Positions 55,120 through 63,843 of a DNA stretch of 64,000 nt are shown here, in pieces (the first letter of the stretch is position 1; each line of letters starts with the position of its first letter). The translations under genes and the position numbers were made by a program. This DNA comes from Sideroxydans sp. GTDB lineage: Bacteria; Pseudomonadota; Gammaproteobacteria; Burkholderiales; Gallionellaceae. Below the pieces are notes generated by a model that was not told the origin of the DNA, did no database searches, and saw only the letters and a list, made by a program, of their open reading frames with translations. The stretch is from NCBI GenBank assembly GCA_024636935.1, contig JAGXGC010000017.1, positions 54,672-118,671 on the forward strand. The letters run 5' to 3'.

Positions 55120-56052
55120 TTAATTGCTAATTGTTGCGCCCTGTACGCGCACCATGATTTGATCCTGGTGGATATCTGGAAATGCAACGGATTTCCCCTC
55201 TGCCTCTTCAAGCGCCCAGAGGACATCGGTGTATCCCAATCTGTGCCGCATCAAGACTGTTGAAGAAAACCGCGGATTTATCTCGAACACGCGAGGCCCT
55301 TTGTCAGTCAATCGCAATTGAATGTTCATGCTGCCATGCAAGCCGAGACCGTTCGCGATAATCTCGCACATGTGCGAAGTTTCCGGGTGCTTAATCACTT
55401 TCGCCCATCCGGTAAACCCGCCGGTCAGTCGACGCAACATCAATAAACTGGCTACCTCGCCATTACTACGGCGATATACCGCACATGTAACTTCGCGATC
55501 TGCCGGCTCCAACAGTTCCTGGTAGATCGCATCGGGGTGGCGCTTCACAAGATATTCTGCATCCTCACTGTTGTGAACGATAAATACTGCACGTGATCCT
55601 GAGCCCGAACGATTCTTTAAGATACACGGATACGTAGGTGGCAACCCTTCACTCACTGGCTTTGTCCATGGTACAGGCATGCCAAGCATGCTGATCGCTC
55701 GGGCAGTTTCTAGTTTATCCAGTCCCACAGAAACCACCCGCTCGCCGGCTGTGATCCATTTCAGGCCTGAAACCATATCTGTATGTGTGCGGGTAACCGC
55801 AAGTTCAGGTTCCGTCATGGGAATCACAATATCGACAGAGTATTTCTTTATAATGCCTTTGATTGTTTCCAAGTAATCTGGGGAACTTGCTTTAGGCACC
55901 AACTGATATTGATCCACAAACATGTGGCCGCCATGCTGGGAATGTATATCCACCCCAATCAAGCGAAGATCAGGACGACTTTCCCTGAGAATTGTAGCGA
56001 CGCCTTGTGAGATATCTCCGCCTATTCCGGTTATAAGAACTACTTTACTCAT
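55120..56052 (-). CDS. ATP-grasp protein in the pse operon
   Basis: A 310-residue ATP-grasp enzyme with a Rossmann-like N-domain (VVLITGIGGDISQGVATIL), an ATP lysine in YPCILKNRSGSGSRAVF and the Mg-binding end FEINPRFSSTVLMRHRLGY (Glu and Asn). It resembles carbamoyl-phosphate-synthase-like ligases that activate a carboxylate with ATP and pass it to an amine or thiol. ATG 56052 overlaps the phosphoesterase stop. It lies between pseG and pseI, where the acetyltransferase PseH would act in the standard pathway. An alternative acylation of the 4-amino group is an attractive guess, unproven. Confidence 0.8.
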   Translation of the reverse strand: MSKVVLITGIGGDISQGVATILRESRPDLRLIGVDIHSQHGGHMFVDQYQLVPKASSPDYLETIKGIIKKYSVDIVIPMTEPELAVTRTHTDMVSGLKWITAGERVVSVGLDKLETARAISMLGMPVPWTKPVSEGLPPTYPCILKNRSGSGSRAVFIVHNSEDAEYLVKRHPDAIYQELLEPADREVTCAVYRRSNGEVASLLMLRRLTGGFTGWAKVIKHPETSHMCEIIANGLGLHGSMNIQLRLTDKGPRVFEINPRFSSTVLMRHRLGYTDVLWALEEAEGKSVAFPDIHQDQIMVRVQGATISN

Positions 56053-56747
56053 GTGCGTATTAAAACCTCTGCAAGATAGGGTAATTCTGGATTCCGTTGC
56101 CGGCACTCATTCACCAGCGAGGAAGCGTCATATGGCTCATGGTGGAACGCTACGCTTCGTGTTTCCGTATCAAATTCCGCCCAGTGTGCACCCGGCTGTT
56201 TATTACGTGGTTGCCCCACAGAACCTGGGTTAACGATAATTGTGTTGCCAATCATTTTCATCATGGGATAGTGCGTATGGCCCATAACGACCAATTCAAA
56301 CTTTTGAACTGCGCAGCGTTCCAAAACAGCATCATTGGCATCTGGATATACGTATTGGTCATTATCCCAAGGCGCGCCATGGCACAAAAGTACACGACAC
56401 CCATCAAACGTTAGCTCCAACGGGTGGGGCAAATTGCACAATTCATCAATCTGTCTTTCGCTGAGTTGCTCCATAGCTACACACAAACCGGCTCCATAGC
56501 GCCTAGCCACTTGAGTCGAATATTCAGCATTAGAACGTGCGGCATGCAGCATGTCTTCGTGATTCCCCCGTACCATATGCCTATCCCATGACTGCAGTAA
56601 CTCAAGCACTTTCAAAGGTGAGTAGTAATAACCGACCAAATCCCCTGTAATAAGTAACTTATCTATGCCAGATGAAGCAGCTGCCGCAAGAACAAGCTGC
56701 AAAGCACGGTGATTTCCGTGAATATCGCCAAGCAGTGCTAATTTCAT
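56049..56747 (-). CDS. Calcineurin-like metallophosphoesterase
   Basis: A 232-residue YfcE-type phosphoesterase with all metal motifs: GDIHGNHRAL, GDLVGYYY, GNHEDML, LLCHGAPWD and MGHTHYPMM, ending with VNPGSVGQPR. It hydrolyses a phosphomono- or diester in the cytoplasm. It sits inside the pse operon and overlaps the ATP-grasp gene by 4 bp, suggesting a role in the same sugar pathway, perhaps on a phosphorylated or nucleotide intermediate. Substrate unknown. Confidence 0.86.
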   Translation of the reverse strand: MKLALLGDIHGNHRALQLVLAAAASSGIDKLLITGDLVGYYYSPLKVLELLQSWDRHMVRGNHEDMLHAARSNAEYSTQVARRYGAGLCVAMEQLSERQIDELCNLPHPLELTFDGCRVLLCHGAPWDNDQYVYPDANDAVLERCAVQKFELVVMGHTHYPMMKMIGNTIIVNPGSVGQPRNKQPGAHWAEFDTETRSVAFHHEPYDASSLVNECRQRNPELPYLAEVLIRT

Positions 56748-56784
56748 AGCTTATGACAATCAATCGGAATCATTACTTCCTTAC

Positions 56785-57672
56785 CTACCGTGGGCGTAAA
56801 AATGCCGTTAGATTTCTGCCAAGCCCCAATTTAGCGGTTGCTGTCCAGTAATCAAGCACATCTTCTATGGGCTGCTCATGGATGAAATTCTCAATTTGTA
56901 CCCGAGCTTTATGCACGGCCTTCCCCGCTGATTTGTCACGAATAAAGTTCGAGCCGGGATGAAAAATATACCAATCGACGGGCAAGTCACCGATCATCTC
57001 AACGCATTCCCATCCTGCTTCTTTACCCGCATTAGTCAGGCTTTTGCTGTCGAAATATGTCAAGTGATCGGGAGGAGCTACCCAATAGGCTTTATCAATA
57101 TGCTGGTTAGCAAGTGCACTTTGCTGCGTAATGGAACAATCGTTTGGAACAGTGACCACTGCCAGCCCATTTGGTGATATTAATGTTCGCAAGGATTCAA
57201 GCAGGCCAAGTGGGTCGATTACGTGCTCCAATACATTTTGGAGCCAAATCACATCGTATGTATTGCCAGCTTTTATCTCGGCTTGCAACAACGCAAAGAT
57301 GTCACCTGTTGCAAGCACATCCATACAATTCGGATTTTTTGACTCAACGCCCGCAGAACTAAAATCTATCCCCTTTACAGACCAGCCGTTCTTGCGAAAA
57401 AATGCTAATGCAAAACCTTCTCCGCACCCAACATCCAGTATGCTTCCTTTTGTTTCACCACAAAACTGTGGAACCTGCCGTTGAAGTATGGCCAATCTTT
57501 GCTCCAGTTTAGCCTGGAAATACGTTAGTTCGTCCTTGCTATACTGCAACTCATAACTGCCTTTACCTTCTTGGTAGTATTTATCAGCGTAGTACTTTTG
57601 AAGTTCCTCTGAAGTCGGCTTGTCAGAAATCTCCCAGAAGCCAACGGGATTTTTTACTAATCGTTTGTCCAT
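56785..57672 (-). CDS. Class I SAM methyltransferase in the pse operon
   Basis: A 295-residue protein. ATG 57672 is chosen because GAGGAA sits just upstream. SILDVGCGEGFALAFF (SAM motif I, about residue 83), WSVKGIDFSSAGVESKN, VIWLQNVLEHVIDPLGLL and GLAVVTVPND are clear. The N-terminal 60 residues include NPVGFWEISDKPTSEELQKY, also seen in methyltransferases of nonulosonic-acid and LPS clusters. It could methylate the pseudaminic acid or its precursor, for example on an N-acyl or hydroxyl group. Inference from context. Confidence 0.82.
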   Translation of the reverse strand: MDKRLVKNPVGFWEISDKPTSEELQKYYADKYYQEGKGSYELQYSKDELTYFQAKLEQRLAILQRQVPQFCGETKGSILDVGCGEGFALAFFRKNGWSVKGIDFSSAGVESKNPNCMDVLATGDIFALLQAEIKAGNTYDVIWLQNVLEHVIDPLGLLESLRTLISPNGLAVVTVPNDCSITQQSALANQHIDKAYWVAPPDHLTYFDSKSLTNAGKEAGWECVEMIGDLPVDWYIFHPGSNFIRDKSAGKAVHKARVQIENFIHEQPIEDVLDYWTATAKLGLGRNLTAFLRPR

Positions 57673-57711
57673 TATTTCCTCAGTCAATTTAGTTCGTAGG
57701 TTTATTTGCTT

Positions 57712-58851
57712 TTAAAAATTCGATTTGTCTTCACCAGAGGATTCCTTGCAATGACTCTTAATTATTTGTTGAACCACTCTCTCTAGAGGATATCTTCCCC
57801 GGCTCAAAAGCCTGAGTGAAGCATTGCTAATTTTCCGTAAGCGTTTCGGATCGCTGATCAAACTGGAAATTTTACTGGCATAGTCTTCAATACTTAACTG
57901 ATCTGATCTGCCTAAATATTCAATCGCGCCCGTCTCTGCAACGTCTTCTGTTGTTCGCAACTGATTTTCGGCAACCACCACTGTTATTGTTGGCAACCCC
58001 AAACAAGCTCGTTCCCACATGGCAACGCCTCCCGCCCCTATTCCGATATCTGCATTCACTATTAATTCAGCCATATTGGAAATTTGGCAATGAAAAATAA
58101 CATTGGGAAGCTTCTTGCACATTGCTTGGATTTCTTCTCGTTGCGTATTGGTCGCGCCAACCACAACATCCACTTTGAAGCTTGAATTGTTAAGCAGCTT
58201 AATTGCCTCTACTGCTTTTTTCGTTTCATTTGTAGGGTCACTACCACCAAAGAAAATCAGTATGCGCTGCACATCTCCGCTTCTAGCCCTAAGTTTATTT
58301 CTGGCATTGGCAAATTCATCCCTTAATAATAAATATTCCACGCCAAGAAGCGTTACACAATGGGATGGCAGCAAATCACAATATCGCGTTTCTTGATCAC
58401 GGTAATAGTTCTGATCCAATAGAACATCGCAATCATGCTTGCGATCCGCGAGATCATCGATAACCATAATCTTATTGGATGATTCGCGCATGGCCCTTTC
58501 CCAACGCTCATCCAGAGCATAGTGATCCACTATCAACCAATCCCACTCCTGACCAGATAGAGCCTGAATAGAATATTCAGCATCCTGTGCCTGACTAGTC
58601 CCCAAAAAATGGGCGTGCGCTAAATCATCGGCGGGTGATTGCCCCAATTCGCCTCCCAGAGAAACATATTCCATACATCTGGTGGTTAGCAAAGCACGCA
58701 GATGTTCAGGCAGTTCACGGCTAACAAACCGAATATGCGCGCCTCGATGCTTTAATACATCGGCCAGTGTTAGGCAGCGCATAAAATGGCCCGTGCCTAT
58801 TTGGCTGTTCGCGTCGGTGCGAATGGCGATGTGCGTCTGTGCCATATTCAT
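57712..58851 (-). CDS. pseG: UDP-2,4-diacetamido-2,4,6-trideoxy-L-altrose hydrolase
   Basis: A 379-residue GT-B-fold hydrolase that removes UDP from the pse intermediate before PseI acts. The N-terminal IAIRTDANSQIGTGHFMRCL holds the catalytic His of the PseG family. Later ILIFFGGSDPTNETKKAV and GIGAGGVAMWERACLGLPTI form the UDP site. It is longer than the Campylobacter protein (about 274), but no GNAT (PseH) domain is fused to it. ATG 58851 overlaps the pseF stop (ATGA). Confidence 0.92.
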   Translation of the reverse strand: MNMAQTHIAIRTDANSQIGTGHFMRCLTLADVLKHRGAHIRFVSRELPEHLRALLTTRCMEYVSLGGELGQSPADDLAHAHFLGTSQAQDAEYSIQALSGQEWDWLIVDHYALDERWERAMRESSNKIMVIDDLADRKHDCDVLLDQNYYRDQETRYCDLLPSHCVTLLGVEYLLLRDEFANARNKLRARSGDVQRILIFFGGSDPTNETKKAVEAIKLLNNSSFKVDVVVGATNTQREEIQAMCKKLPNVIFHCQISNMAELIVNADIGIGAGGVAMWERACLGLPTITVVVAENQLRTTEDVAETGAIEYLGRSDQLSIEDYASKISSLISDPKRLRKISNASLRLLSRGRYPLERVVQQIIKSHCKESSGEDKSNF

Positions 58852-59543
58852 ATCTTTTTCCCCAAGATGATTGGCGCAAGCATTTCTGCGCGCACCCAGT
58901 CATCTAACGTATCTATGTCTTGCACCCGCCAGCGCGGAATCAAGATCGGCTTCGATCGTCGATCAAAAACACGCTTACCCTCTAGCCAGGCGTCAGGCCT
59001 CCCCCAATAAAATTGGCCTGCATCATGTAAAGCCACGGGCAAATCCTGTGAACGTGTTGAGAAATGTTCCGGAAAGAACATCTCCAAACCACCTTCATCT
59101 GTTTGCTTGAATGAGCGGAAGATCGGCGCTGCAAAGTCGGTTACTGTAAATGCGTAATCCCAATCACCAGACTCCAGCTCCTCCCAGCCTCGCTTAAGAT
59201 CATCTGCCTGCACGAACGGCGCCGTCGCATAAATGCAGCATACTGCTTCCACTGCCAGCCCTGAAGCTAAGGCCCATTGTGTGGCATGTGCAATGACAGG
59301 GATGGTTCCTGCATGATCGTTGGATAGCTCATCTGGTCGTATAAAGGGTACTTCTGCACCCCATTTCTTTGCGACTTCGGCAATTTCGGTATCATCTGTA
59401 GAGACAACGATGCGATCAAACAATCCACTTGAATTTACCGCCAGGATCGACCATGCGATCATTGGCTTGCCGCAGAACATCTTGATGTTTTTTTTCGGGA
59501 TGCGTTTACTGCCGCCACGCGCAGGAATAACAGCGATCTTCAT
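58848..59543 (-). CDS. pseF: Pseudaminic acid cytidylyltransferase
   Basis: A 231-residue CMP-sugar synthetase. The N-terminal IPARGGSKRIPKKNIKMF is the CTP-binding signature, followed by VVSTDDTEIAEVAKKWGAE, CIYATAPFVQADDLK and DAGQFYWGRPDAWL, the last typical of PseF/NeuA. It activates pseudaminic acid as CMP-Pse for transfer. It overlaps pseC and pseG by 4 bp each. Confidence 0.94.
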   Translation of the reverse strand: MKIAVIPARGGSKRIPKKNIKMFCGKPMIAWSILAVNSSGLFDRIVVSTDDTEIAEVAKKWGAEVPFIRPDELSNDHAGTIPVIAHATQWALASGLAVEAVCCIYATAPFVQADDLKRGWEELESGDWDYAFTVTDFAAPIFRSFKQTDEGGLEMFFPEHFSTRSQDLPVALHDAGQFYWGRPDAWLEGKRVFDRRSKPILIPRWRVQDIDTLDDWVRAEMLAPIILGKKI

Positions 59544-60700
59544 TTGGTGATTGCTTGCCGTAACGATTCGATCACTTTGTCTTGTTTCTCCTCGGTCAAT
59601 CCCGGATACATCGGCAAGCTGATCGCTTCGGCATAATACCGCTCGGCTTCAGGACAGTACCCGGCCTTGAATCCCAGTCCCTCGTAATAAGGCTGACGAT
59701 ACACGGGGATGTAATGCAGATTCACACCGATATCTGATGCACGCAGCTCCTCAAATATCTGACGATGGCTTTTACTGATCTGTGCAAGAGTGAGTCGAAT
59801 GACATACAGATGTAATCCGGAATAGCCATGTGGATCCTGCCAGGGTGTTGTGATCGGCAAGTCTGCCAATAACCGGTCATATCTCTTGGCAATTGTATGC
59901 CGCTTGGAGACGAATTCATCCAGCCGATGCATCTGGCTCAACCCTAAAGCGGCTTGCATGTCTGTCATCCGGTAGTTGTAGCCCAGGTCGATCTGTTGGT
60001 AATACCAGGGACCATCCGGATCGTGCGTCATTTCGCCTGCATCACGAGTGATGCCGTGGCTACGCAACAACTGCATGCGTTTCGCCAATTGTGCATCGTT
60101 GGTCATTGCCATCCCACCTTCTGCCGTCGTGATGATCTTGACAGGGTGGAAGCTGAATATAGTGATATCGCTATATCGGCAATTACCGATCGGCTGGTCA
60201 CGATATCTTCCGCCGATGGCATGCGACGCATCTTCGATGACCTTGAAGCCGTATTGTTGGCTAAGTGAGTGTATACCTGCCATGTCGCAGGGCTGTCCGC
60301 ACAGATGGACAGGTATCACAACCTTGGGTAACTTGCCGTTCAGAGAGGCCTGCGCCAATTTCTCGCTTAAGCGCTCAACGCTCATGTTGTAGGTCTGCGG
60401 ATCGATATCGACAAAGTCAATTTCCGCTCCACAATACAGCGCACAGTTGGCGCTTGCCACGAAAGTGATCGGTGTCGTCCAGACCAAATCACCCGCCCCA
60501 ACGTCCAGCGCCAAACAAGCTATATGCAATGCACTGGTGGCACTATTCACAGCCACAGCATGTTGCGCACCACAATAGTCCGAGATGCTTTTCTCAAATG
60601 CAGGGACAGCCGGGCCTTGAGTAAGGTAGTCGGAACGCAGGACATCCACAACCTGCTGGATGTCTTCTTCGGAAATATCTTGTCGGCCGTATGGAATCAT
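59540..60700 (-). CDS. pseC: UDP-4-amino-4,6-dideoxy-N-acetyl-L-altrosamine transaminase
   Basis: A 386-residue DegT-fold aminotransferase. ATG 60700 begins MIPYGRQDISEEDI, the standard PseC start; the longer open frame overlaps pseB. SDYLTQGPAVPAFE, TTPITFVASANCALYCGA, the PLP lysine in FSFHPVKIITTAEGG (about residue 186) and DLGYNYRMTDMQAALG are clear. It aminates C4 of the PseB product using glutamate. It lies 5 bp after pseB. Confidence 0.95.
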   Translation of the reverse strand: MIPYGRQDISEEDIQQVVDVLRSDYLTQGPAVPAFEKSISDYCGAQHAVAVNSATSALHIACLALDVGAGDLVWTTPITFVASANCALYCGAEIDFVDIDPQTYNMSVERLSEKLAQASLNGKLPKVVIPVHLCGQPCDMAGIHSLSQQYGFKVIEDASHAIGGRYRDQPIGNCRYSDITIFSFHPVKIITTAEGGMAMTNDAQLAKRMQLLRSHGITRDAGEMTHDPDGPWYYQQIDLGYNYRMTDMQAALGLSQMHRLDEFVSKRHTIAKRYDRLLADLPITTPWQDPHGYSGLHLYVIRLTLAQISKSHRQIFEELRASDIGVNLHYIPVYRQPYYEGLGFKAGYCPEAERYYAEAISLPMYPGLTEEKQDKVIESLRQAITK

Positions 60701-60705
60701 TACGA

Positions 60706-61704
60706 TCAGATCTTGCCGACCTTTTCGCGGTTGGTGGAGATCCATGTTTGCAATGTTTCTACGCTCATCCACTCTGTGTTGTTGTCAGAGCAGTAGGTGA
60801 AATCTTCAGCTACTTTCTTGCCATCCTTGATTCGATATGGATCGTTGCTCCAGTTGTGTATCGCCGGCAGTATCTTAAAGTGTTCCGGATACTCGTATGT
60901 ATGCAGAGCATCTTCAGTGCCGATCATTTGTTCATGCAGCTTTTCACCCGGGCGTATACCCACGACTTCATGCTTGGCCTCAGGCACACTGGCCGTGGCA
61001 ACTTCGGTCACCTTCATCGAAGGTATTTTTTTCACGTATATTTCGCCACCCACCATATCTTCAAAAGCATGCCATACCAGTTCAACGCCTTGTTCAAGGG
61101 TAATCATAAAACGGGTCATGCGCGCATCTGTGATTGGCAACACACCTTGAGGGGCTATCGATAAAAAGAACGGGATGACAGAGCCGCGCGACCCCATTAC
61201 GTTGCCATAGCGTACTACGCCAAAGCGAGTGTCGTGCGCACCCGCATATGAGTTACCCGCAACAAACAACTTGTCGGAAGCCAGTTTTGTCGCGCCATAA
61301 AGGTTAGCCGGGCTGCTGGCTTTGTCGGTTGATAATGCAACAACGCGCTTAACACCGCGATCGATACATGCATCGATCAAGTTCATCGCACCAATTATGT
61401 TTGTTTTGACGCATTCGAAAGGATTGTATTCTGCTGTGGGCACAATCTTGGTAGCAGCCGCATGAACCACATAGTCGATGCCATCAAGGGCGCGCGACAG
61501 GCGGTCTTTGTCGCGTACATCGCCAATGAAAAATCGTACGCGTGGGTCATTGGCATAGAGCTTGGCCATTTCCCACTGCTTCATTTCATCTCGGGAATAG
61601 ATTACCAATCGTCGCGGGTTGTATTTGGCCAATGTCATCGGCACAAAAGTATTGCCAAATGAGCCTGTGCCACCCGTAATCAATATGCTTTTATTATTGA
61701 ACAT
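60706..61704 (-). CDS. pseB: UDP-N-acetylglucosamine 4,6-dehydratase (inverting)
   Basis: A 332-residue SDR. SILITGGTGSFGNTFVPMTL and YSRDEMKQWEMA are FlaA1/PseB hallmarks; VVHAAATKIVPTAEYNPF and ALSTDKASSPANLYGATK contain the Tyr-x3-Lys pair (Tyr present, unlike the WbpM-like protein at 26000-27859). FIGDVRDKDRL and the end PGEKLHEQMIGTEDA agree. It dehydrates and C5-epimerises UDP-GlcNAc, the first pse step. It starts the pse gene run after a 61-base gap downstream of the Wzz-like gene. Confidence 0.96.
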   Translation of the reverse strand: MFNNKSILITGGTGSFGNTFVPMTLAKYNPRRLVIYSRDEMKQWEMAKLYANDPRVRFFIGDVRDKDRLSRALDGIDYVVHAAATKIVPTAEYNPFECVKTNIIGAMNLIDACIDRGVKRVVALSTDKASSPANLYGATKLASDKLFVAGNSYAGAHDTRFGVVRYGNVMGSRGSVIPFFLSIAPQGVLPITDARMTRFMITLEQGVELVWHAFEDMVGGEIYVKKIPSMKVTEVATASVPEAKHEVVGIRPGEKLHEQMIGTEDALHTYEYPEHFKILPAIHNWSNDPYRIKDGKKVAEDFTYCSDNNTEWMSVETLQTWISTNREKVGKI

Positions 61705-61765
61705 GTATTAAGCCCATAAATCAAATTTGCGTTGCAAGTAGTAAACAGAAATATTTTTATTCCAA

Positions 61766-62647
61766 TTAATCTGCTTCTGGCTTTCCCAATCTTGCTCTAC
61801 GTATATTAGTTTGTTGCTCCCATATATTAGCCAGTAGCAGGATTATCGTGCCTATGAAAAAACCAGCGATCATTGCCGCAACCGTTATAAAACCTCGCTT
61901 GGGTGAAACTTTTACTTCAGGCGCGTAGATTGGTGTAATGAGCTTTGTATCGCTTGTCTTTGGCGCTTCGAGAGATGCTTTAAGTTCTGCTATTTCTCTA
62001 GTCAAATAGACAATTTCATCATTATTCTTAACAGTTAACGCCAAATAATATACTGAGGCAGAAAACTTTGAATCCGAAGCAGGATTTGAAATATTTGTAT
62101 TCCCTGAGGCCTTGAATTTCAAGGCGCTATTTAATTCTCCCTCCAAAAAGCTGATCTCTTTATTTTTCAATTCCAATGCAGGCTTGGCCAATAAGCCCTG
62201 AGCGGTTTTGATATCTTCAAAAATATTTCCCAAGCACTCTCGCGCTTGCTGTGGAGTATTGCCGCGAATCTTTATCTCTACTGTCGGCGTATACGGATTA
62301 ACTGCCGCCTTGAGTGCGGCAACCAATAGCGAACCTTTATCATGTTTGTCTTGCATACCACAGCTGGCATAGGTTGAATCAGTGTAGAAGTTGGGCAACT
62401 TCAATTTTTCTACCAGTGCCTGCGGTGTTTCAACTGAAGAGCCATTAACTGAATTCATTTGCACACTTGCACTTGCTTCGTATTTTTCCTGTGCAAGAAA
62501 TGCATAGGCCAAGCCAGCTAGCATTCCCATGCCGACTGACCCTATCAACCATTTCCAGTTTTTCTGGAAAAACCCCACAATATCCCAAAGACTTAAATCG
62601 TCTCCATTGGCAATTTCTGGTGTATTTGATTGTTGTGTATTCTTCAT
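61766..62647 (-). CDS. Wzz-like chain-length determinant protein
   Basis: A 293-residue inner-membrane protein with a helix near 34-52 and another near 252-275, enclosing a large periplasmic domain. LSLWDIVGFFQKNWKWLIGS at the start and EVKVSPKRGFITVAAMIAGF (proline-containing motif before helix 2) are typical of Wzz/PCP-1 proteins that set polysaccharide chain length. Residues about 170-230 look coiled-coil. Its start and the stop of the upstream Wzy/WaaL-like gene share one base, so the pair is probably translated together. Confidence 0.88.
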   Translation of the reverse strand: MKNTQQSNTPEIANGDDLSLWDIVGFFQKNWKWLIGSVGMGMLAGLAYAFLAQEKYEASASVQMNSVNGSSVETPQALVEKLKLPNFYTDSTYASCGMQDKHDKGSLLVAALKAAVNPYTPTVEIKIRGNTPQQARECLGNIFEDIKTAQGLLAKPALELKNKEISFLEGELNSALKFKASGNTNISNPASDSKFSASVYYLALTVKNNDEIVYLTREIAELKASLEAPKTSDTKLITPIYAPEVKVSPKRGFITVAAMIAGFFIGTIILLLANIWEQQTNIRRARLGKPEAD

Positions 62648-63843
62648 TATTTAAGCTCCCTAAATTGAGTTCCGCGTAACATGACAACTGTAATGAAACA
62701 GATTAACGGTAGCGGAGCATAGAAATTTGCAGTCCCTTGCACTGGCTCCATTTGTCCATATAGAAAAAGAAAAATTAGAACCATCCTGGACGCAGTCGAT
62801 TTTACGTCTGCGAATATTGCGAGCCAGTACAATAAAAAGCCAACTGCCGCCATAACTCCAAAGTTGGCCCAATACTGTATTACCAAATTATGAGCAGGAG
62901 CATCCGTAAACACTCCCGGTACTTCTGCCCCATACATATTTCCAAAACCGAATAGCCAATTCTCGCTTAAATAGTCAAAGTAAGCAGCATATAGCAGCGG
63001 CCGAGGATGATTGAGAACGGTGAATACTTCACCTCTGCCGAACAGCATCCACATGACAAGAACTACAAAAATTGCACTTGCCGCCACACTAATCTTCGTA
63101 ATGGAACTTCTTGTCAACTTGCCTTGTTTTGCATACAAATAATAGACATAACCCACCCCCAGTGCACCGATTCCTGCCCGAGACTGACTCAATGCCAGTG
63201 CTACGATGGAAAATATAAGCCACCACTTTCTAAATCTTATCTCTGGTTGATTCAATAGCAAGATAATCAATATCCCTATCCACATCCCGTATGCGGGTCT
63301 GCCTTGCGCAAAACCGTGATAGCCGTGGTCTGACTGGGTGAAAAACAAATCTATCCATGCTGGATTTATTATTACCAATACTAAAGGAGACAATGCCCAA
63401 ACTAACAATGTCCAGCGCAACATGTTGAGCGCAGCTTCAGCGTTTATTGATTCGGAATCCAACACTACGAAAATAAACAGATTTGCCACCAAAAAGTAAA
63501 TGGCGATAAATACTATTTTGCTTTCATTGGGCGGGTTGGCTATTAGTGAAAAGAGAATCGCAACGAAAGCTATTAAAGAAATTATAAGTATTCTTCTATT
63601 TCGCAATGTTACTGACCCGCCTTTCCATAGCATATAAAACACTATGGAGATGGCCATCGCGATGGGCGAAATAAATGATGAGACAAAATTGAATACTCTA
63701 TCTAATTCGCCCCCGTATAAGAATCCGCTTGGGTCAGTGTTAACGGGTATAACAGGAAACAACGTTATCGCCAGATTTAGCGCAAGCAGCAGTAAAAAAA
63801 TTACATTAAGTACAACGCTTTTGGGAGAGCTGTGACGGTTCAT
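62647..63843 (-). CDS. O-antigen ligase/polymerase family membrane protein
   Basis: A 398-residue protein with about ten hydrophobic helices. The Wzy_C-like loop shows YLSENWLFGFGNMYGAEVP and DAPAHNLVIQYWANFGVMAA (about residues 305-330), where the H-N pair in the periplasmic loop is the conserved feature of Wzy_C/WaaL proteins. Pairing with a Wzz-like protein favours a polymerase role for this copy, leaving the 10184-11566 protein as possible ligase; this is inference. It abuts the UDP-glucose dehydrogenase gene. Confidence 0.82.
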   Translation of the reverse strand: MNRHSSPKSVVLNVIFLLLLALNLAITLFPVIPVNTDPSGFLYGGELDRVFNFVSSFISPIAMAISIVFYMLWKGGSVTLRNRRILIISLIAFVAILFSLIANPPNESKIVFIAIYFLVANLFIFVVLDSESINAEAALNMLRWTLLVWALSPLVLVIINPAWIDLFFTQSDHGYHGFAQGRPAYGMWIGILIILLLNQPEIRFRKWWLIFSIVALALSQSRAGIGALGVGYVYYLYAKQGKLTRSSITKISVAASAIFVVLVMWMLFGRGEVFTVLNHPRPLLYAAYFDYLSENWLFGFGNMYGAEVPGVFTDAPAHNLVIQYWANFGVMAAVGFLLYWLAIFADVKSTASRMVLIFLFLYGQMEPVQGTANFYAPLPLICFITVVMLRGTQFRELK

